Position numbers and translations under genes: made by a program
Notes under the pieces: model-generated
What the model was told of the DNA's origin: nothing
Databases searched by the model: none
The model's input: only the letters and a program-made list of their open reading frames with translations
Part shown: positions 59,831 through 64,000 of the stretch, one piece after another
How the letters are laid out: every line of letters starts with the position of its first letter
Numbering within the stretch: the stretch's first letter is position 1
From: Eudromia elegans
Lineage: Eukaryota > Chordata > Aves > Tinamiformes > Tinamidae
DNA length: 64,000 nt
Reading direction: 5' to 3'
Assembly: GCA_003342815.1 (NCBI GenBank)
Contig: PTEX01000236.1
Location: forward strand, 248,001-312,000

Positions 59831-62800
59831 TAGTGTTTATGCTCTTGCAACACCATTTCTCTTTCATATTGGATGTCTGGTCTACAGTCCTCCATAGCCA
59901 GCAAGATAAAGGTAAATCTTAAAAGGAAGTTCTTCATGGGGCCATGGGTGCAGTGTAAGTTTGACAGCTGAATTTATGTTTACTCTTTATCTTTTAAGGC
60001 AAGAGTCCAGCCTTCACTAGGCCATAAACAACTGTTATGTGGAGTGAGACACTGGAGGCAGAGTGCTGTGAGCAGCATCAAGCTTTCCCTTAGACTCAGA
60101 TTTGATCTCTTAATTTCCATGGTGGCAAGCAAAATGAAAATACCATAAGCTTCATTCTTGTTGTGAGTCAGGGCTCAAAACTTCTCAGAGCACCTTCCAG
60201 TTACTCATGATAACAGGATTTCTCTAAACCATTTAAACTTTCACACTCTAAGTTCCCTGATGTTCTGATACAGAAACCAATCATCTGAGGGTTCCAAATA
60301 TCTGCTTTGGCTTAAATCATCATCTTTGACTTCTTTGGTATCACAGGAACTTACACTTCATCCTTCCGTGCCAACGGACAATCCTACAGTTTGGGTTTAA
60401 CTCATGCATTTCTGCCTGGTGAAAAATCTCTTCGGGAAGATATCTGAAGTCATGTTTTAAGATACTCAGAAATGGAAAGAATATTGCTTCTCATGGCTGT
60501 TTGCTTTAACAGTTAGCTAATCCTAGTCTTAAAAAACTATGCCTTCCTGTCAGTTTGAATGTCTCTAGCTTTGCTTTCTAGCCCCTCGCCCTTTCTCTGA
60601 TATATTAAGAGGCCTTTGGTAGCTTATAGTTTGTATTGGCATGACATGTTCTAGACATTTCCTAATGTTTGTTGTGATAAGATCAACAGATAAGTTTTTT
60701 TTTTAGTTCTCCCACACAAATAATTTTCTCCTCCCCTTTCTTTTTTTCTGTGCACCTTTCAATTTTAACCACCATTCGTAGAAAATGAACTTAAATGGTG
60801 GCACTACCCCAAGATTTGTGCCAAAAATGCTGTGTAGGGATAAGATTATCCTGCTTCTACTTACTTAGAGGAATGGGATGAGTATTCATGCTGTTTATCC
60901 ACCAAAATAACAGTTTAGAATTATACAGAGACATCATATTGGATGGCTCCAATATGATATGTTAGCATAATTGAGACCTCAAAACTCATCTTCATTCTTT
61001 CGGTGTTTCATGTTTACTTTGGCATCTGACTGCATAAGAACATATCCTCTTTAAATGAAAACCACTAACCAAGCAATCTTGGTCTCTATGTCTGGCCTGT
61101 TGTCACCTCTTGTTTCACTAATCTTCTAATTTTATAATTTTGGATTTTATTTTATTTCTCTTTTTCCAGATCATGCATGTAAAGCCTGGGTAGAACCAAG
61201 GCTTGCACAAATTCATCGGGCACAAACCTATTGGACGATTCTCTATTGCTGAATACCCTTTGAGAACTATCACAGAACAAGTTCTAGAGCAATATATGCA
61301 TATTTAAAGTTGAAAAGAAGAGAATAATCTGTTCTCCAAGTCCCTAGTGGGCATACTAGGACAGAATGAAATAGGAAGAAATGTGACGGTCTCAGAAGAA
61401 AGCAAAAAAAGACACAGATTAAGCATATGAAAAAGCTTTCTAACCATAAAGCTAAACATCTTATACTTTCTCGCAATAAGACAGGTAAATGCATCATTAT
61501 TACTAGTGATATTTATGAACAACTTAGAGGACCTGGATAGGATGCATCTGCAAGAACTACAGATATCTGAAATGTAAATATCTGTATCTGAGCTAATCAT
61601 TCTGGACCACCTTCATGTTAATAGAGAAAGCTTCAGAATATATCTCTTCTCATCCTAAAGCAGATACTTGAAAAAACTCATATGATATTCATCTTGCAAC
61701 TGCCTGTTACTCTCCACTGCCTATACAGGGAAGCTGAGGTTCCTAATTCAGATATAGACTTTTACACTGTGGTTATATAAAGTTACATCAGAATCTGTCA
61801 GGAACAGTTAAATGGAGATAACTGATGAGAAGTATCTCTGAAGACACATTCCCACACGCTATTTTCAGTGATGCTGTGCTATCATACAGTGCTGACTTGC
61901 TCTAGTCAAGATTTCCATTTCCATAGCCTAACCACTTGAGAATACTGCCTTCCATTTAGCTGTAAAAAGCATTCTTATGACTCTCCTGAAGTTCATAAAA
62001 GGACCAGAAAGATGACTTTCACAAAACTCTATTCTGTTGGATAGCAAATAATAACAGAGCACTGTTTTAAAAATTATCTACAGCATATGCTGGATTTTAG
62101 CTTCTCTCTCACGTTATTTCCTCTCCATTTTCCATCACACTTTTTAAAAGAAGAGCATGTTTTAGGTATAAATCCAAATATTATTAGCTGTGATGTTTAG
62201 TTTGCTCCACTGTCCATGGCAACATCTGTTTTCAAGCACAGGAGCCATAGGGTTTTTGCTAAAAGAAAATATCAGCTTGATTTTGCACAATGCTACAATG
62301 CTCTTGACAATATAGTGAGTTTCCAGTACTATGGAGAAAAACGCCCTACCTTTCCTTCCTAAAGCCTTCCTCAAATAAATTCAATGCAAGAAATGGAAGT
62401 GCATTAACCTTGTCTCACTGAGGAATATTGCTCTAGTAATTGCAAGCAGAACATTGATGGAATGCAAATAACCTTTCAAAGGATTCATCACAGAGTTTCC
62501 ATCAGTTCTTTTCAAGGCAGGAGCAGTAATAACAAATATTAAGAAATTTAAAACTGTGCCTGGAAAATTTTGAGGACAGAGCCAAAATAACTGCATGTCT
62601 AACATATGCATATCTGTGTTTAGCCAACTTGCTTTCTTTCTCTGGGTCTTTTTGTCCCTTTTTTTTTATACAGTTTTTCCTTTATAATGTTGGGAATTGT
62701 CCATTCTAGCCAAACTGGACTCCTGTAGTAGGTTTATTATCATGGTATCTGAACACTTTCATGCAACTATTTAAACCACATGCAAAATTACGGACTAAAA

Positions 62801-63636
62801 GGAGCATTTCAAAGAACTGAGAAGAAAAATAAAACTGAGAAAGAGGGAACAGGGTTCTCAATGGCAAGCTGAATGTGCAGACCATCATTCTCCATGCCTT
62901 TCATTGAGTTATCAGGTTTTTTTCCTATTTGATATCAGAAACGTACTCTTTTCATGTATTCATAAGCATGGAATTGCTAACAGTGAAGCAAAAAGAAACA
63001 CGAGTCTTCTTCAAGTCACTGCATTCCCTGTTTTTTTTTTTTTTCAGGGCATCCTGTCTTTTCTGTTCACAATTTCTTTTGAATTGAAGAGCTGAAGAGT
63101 TCTGAGACTGTTTTTAAAGATCACTGGGGCCAGTTAAAACAATAGAAACAGAGCAGCCCATTAATTACAGAGCTGTTTCTGAGACAGTCCTCATTAGTCA
63201 CTGTCAATTGTCATTCTACACCAGCCATTTCAAATAGGCTCAAAAGAGACACCAGAACATAGAAAGTAGGTGAAAAGCTGTGAAAAAGGGAATATGATGA
63301 ACACTCACACTCCCAAAGTGTTCAAAGCTAAGCAGAATTCTCTGACATGCAGCCTAAATTCCCAGCCCTGACTACAGTTAAGGAGAACCAGGTGTCCAAA
63401 TTCCTTTGGTGATTTAGAAAAACCCAGCAGAAGCTCTGTCTGAAGCTGACTTGGTAGCAAGGGCTTATTCAAACCCTAAACCATTTGCATTTGGTATGAA
63501 GGGGTTGCGAGAGATGTTAATCCCCTGTTCTGGCCATTTTATTCTGATATGAATTTTGACCGGGAATTAAATTCTATTAACACTGCATGGTTCAGAGAAC
63601 GTAAAGTCAACAGTTTACTATACAAAATATACTTAC

Positions 63637-64000
63637 TCATAGAATGTTGTCCACCCATTTTCATTGCTTTTGGTGGCAAGAAGACCCGAGTTGCCATGGT
63701 ACGTCATCATAGCCACTTCGTGCCCCTGTGTCGTTACGCTCTTGAGAGCACTGTTGGTGCCAATTGTTACCCAGTAGACTTGGCCATCTGGCACCACGAG
63801 CCAGAGGGGCATCCCTGTGGAATCTCTTCGGATGTTGACTAAGTTGCCATTGTTGTCGGTGATCAGAGTTATATCTCCGTCTCCGGAGTAAGTAAAATTG
63901 TAAAGATAATCTCCAGTGGTAAGGCTCTGAGTATAAAGGTGCTTACCACTGGTATCGAACAAGTAGAGTTCCTGGTCTATGGGTGAGGACAACTCATACA
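63637..64000 (-). CDS. TENM4: Teneurin-4 coding exon (partial, first in window), start of YD-repeat shell
   Basis: This exon is open at the window edge, so its acceptor is not seen. It encodes residues 1-120 of the visible polypeptide and two bases of codon 121. Reading begins after two leftover bases at Tyr-Glu-Leu-Ser-Ser. The motifs [19 protein letters not shown] and [19 protein letters not shown] are typical of the teneurin segment joining the NHL propeller to the YD-repeat barrel, which is extracellular. The sequon NFT is a possible glycosylation site. The donor is GA|GTAAGT at 63636, phase 2, and splicing to 52597 rebuilds FYE-YDSFGRL, an uninterrupted YD repeat. Membership of the family is certain from the sequence; the choice of teneurin-4 rests on the C-terminus in the last exon. 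Confidence 0.93.

Larger units (their letters stand above)
52598..63636 (-). other. TENM4: TENM4 intron (11.0 kb, phase 2)
   Basis: The donor GTAAGT is at 63636-63631 and the acceptor TTTCAG at 52603-52598. No exon is needed between them, since E-YDSFGRL is continuous. It contains the ATTTT array (56409-56599), the TTTTG array (53022-53081), a pyrimidine-rich run (59755-59830), three copies of an ACACCTTTCAA-like unit (53430-53475) and a homeodomain-motif-rich stretch (57090-57620). The rest is AT-rich sequence with no gene that I recognise. Confidence 0.9.

Noticed and set aside
59524..59937. Arg/Glu-rich and Ser/Leu-rich ORFs
   Set aside because: Translation of the polypyrimidine tract.
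1..64000. miR-708, which lies in a TENM4 intron in mammals
   Set aside because: Its mature sequence was not seen on either strand; it belongs to a 5' intron that is outside this window.
1..64000. CRISPR arrays, tRNA or rRNA genes, endogenous retrovirus
   Set aside because: No regularly spaced repeats, no tRNA A/B-box pair with a cloverleaf, no rRNA and no LTR or viral coding blocks were recognised by eye; a tRNAscan or RepeatMasker run could still find diverged copies.

Overview
The window is a piece of a vertebrate nuclear genome, almost certainly a bird or another sauropsid. Its interspersed repeats are CR1 LINE fragments plus one MIR-like SINE. I saw no Alu, L1 or other mammal-type repeats, and coding exons are small and separated by kilobase introns. 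The species cannot be named from the sequence alone.

One protein-coding gene is recognisable. It lies on the minus strand: the 3' part of a teneurin, best matched to teneurin-4 (TENM4). Seven coding exons run in gene order at 64000-63637 (5' end cut by the window edge), 52597-52425, 48511-48276, 43146-42850, 41905-40291, 36233-36091 and 28345-27587 (stop codon at 27589-27587). Every junction has GT/AG splice sites and the phases join without a break (2, 1, 0, 0, 1, 0). The 3,587 coding bases give 1,194 residues, roughly the C-terminal 40-45% of a family protein of about 2,700-2,800 residues. They cover the YD-repeat shell, the Rhs-type core signature, the linker and the toxin-like C-terminal region ending in the TCAP-like peptide. 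All of this part lies outside the cell in teneurins, which are type II single-pass adhesion receptors that bind latrophilins and other teneurins at synapses and in development.

Below 27587 lies the 3' UTR. Its end is uncertain: minus-strand AATAAA candidates sit at 26898-26893 (proximal) and 21788-21783 (distal), with others between. From about 21700 down to 1 I recognise no gene. That part holds old CR1 fragments, simple repeats, a perfect 12-bp hairpin, and a few stretches rich in developmental transcription-factor motifs that could be conserved enhancers.

The introns hold a long ATTTT pentanucleotide array with the only ambiguous base (56503), shorter TTTTG and AAT arrays, a MIR-like SINE, a CR1 tail, and two homeodomain-motif-rich segments. 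One of these carries a perfect 13-bp inverted repeat (51057-51137). No CRISPR array, operon, bacterial gene or intact mobile element is present. No wholly new system is evident. The best leads are the putative regulatory elements, the choice of 3' end and the unresolved pentanucleotide array.
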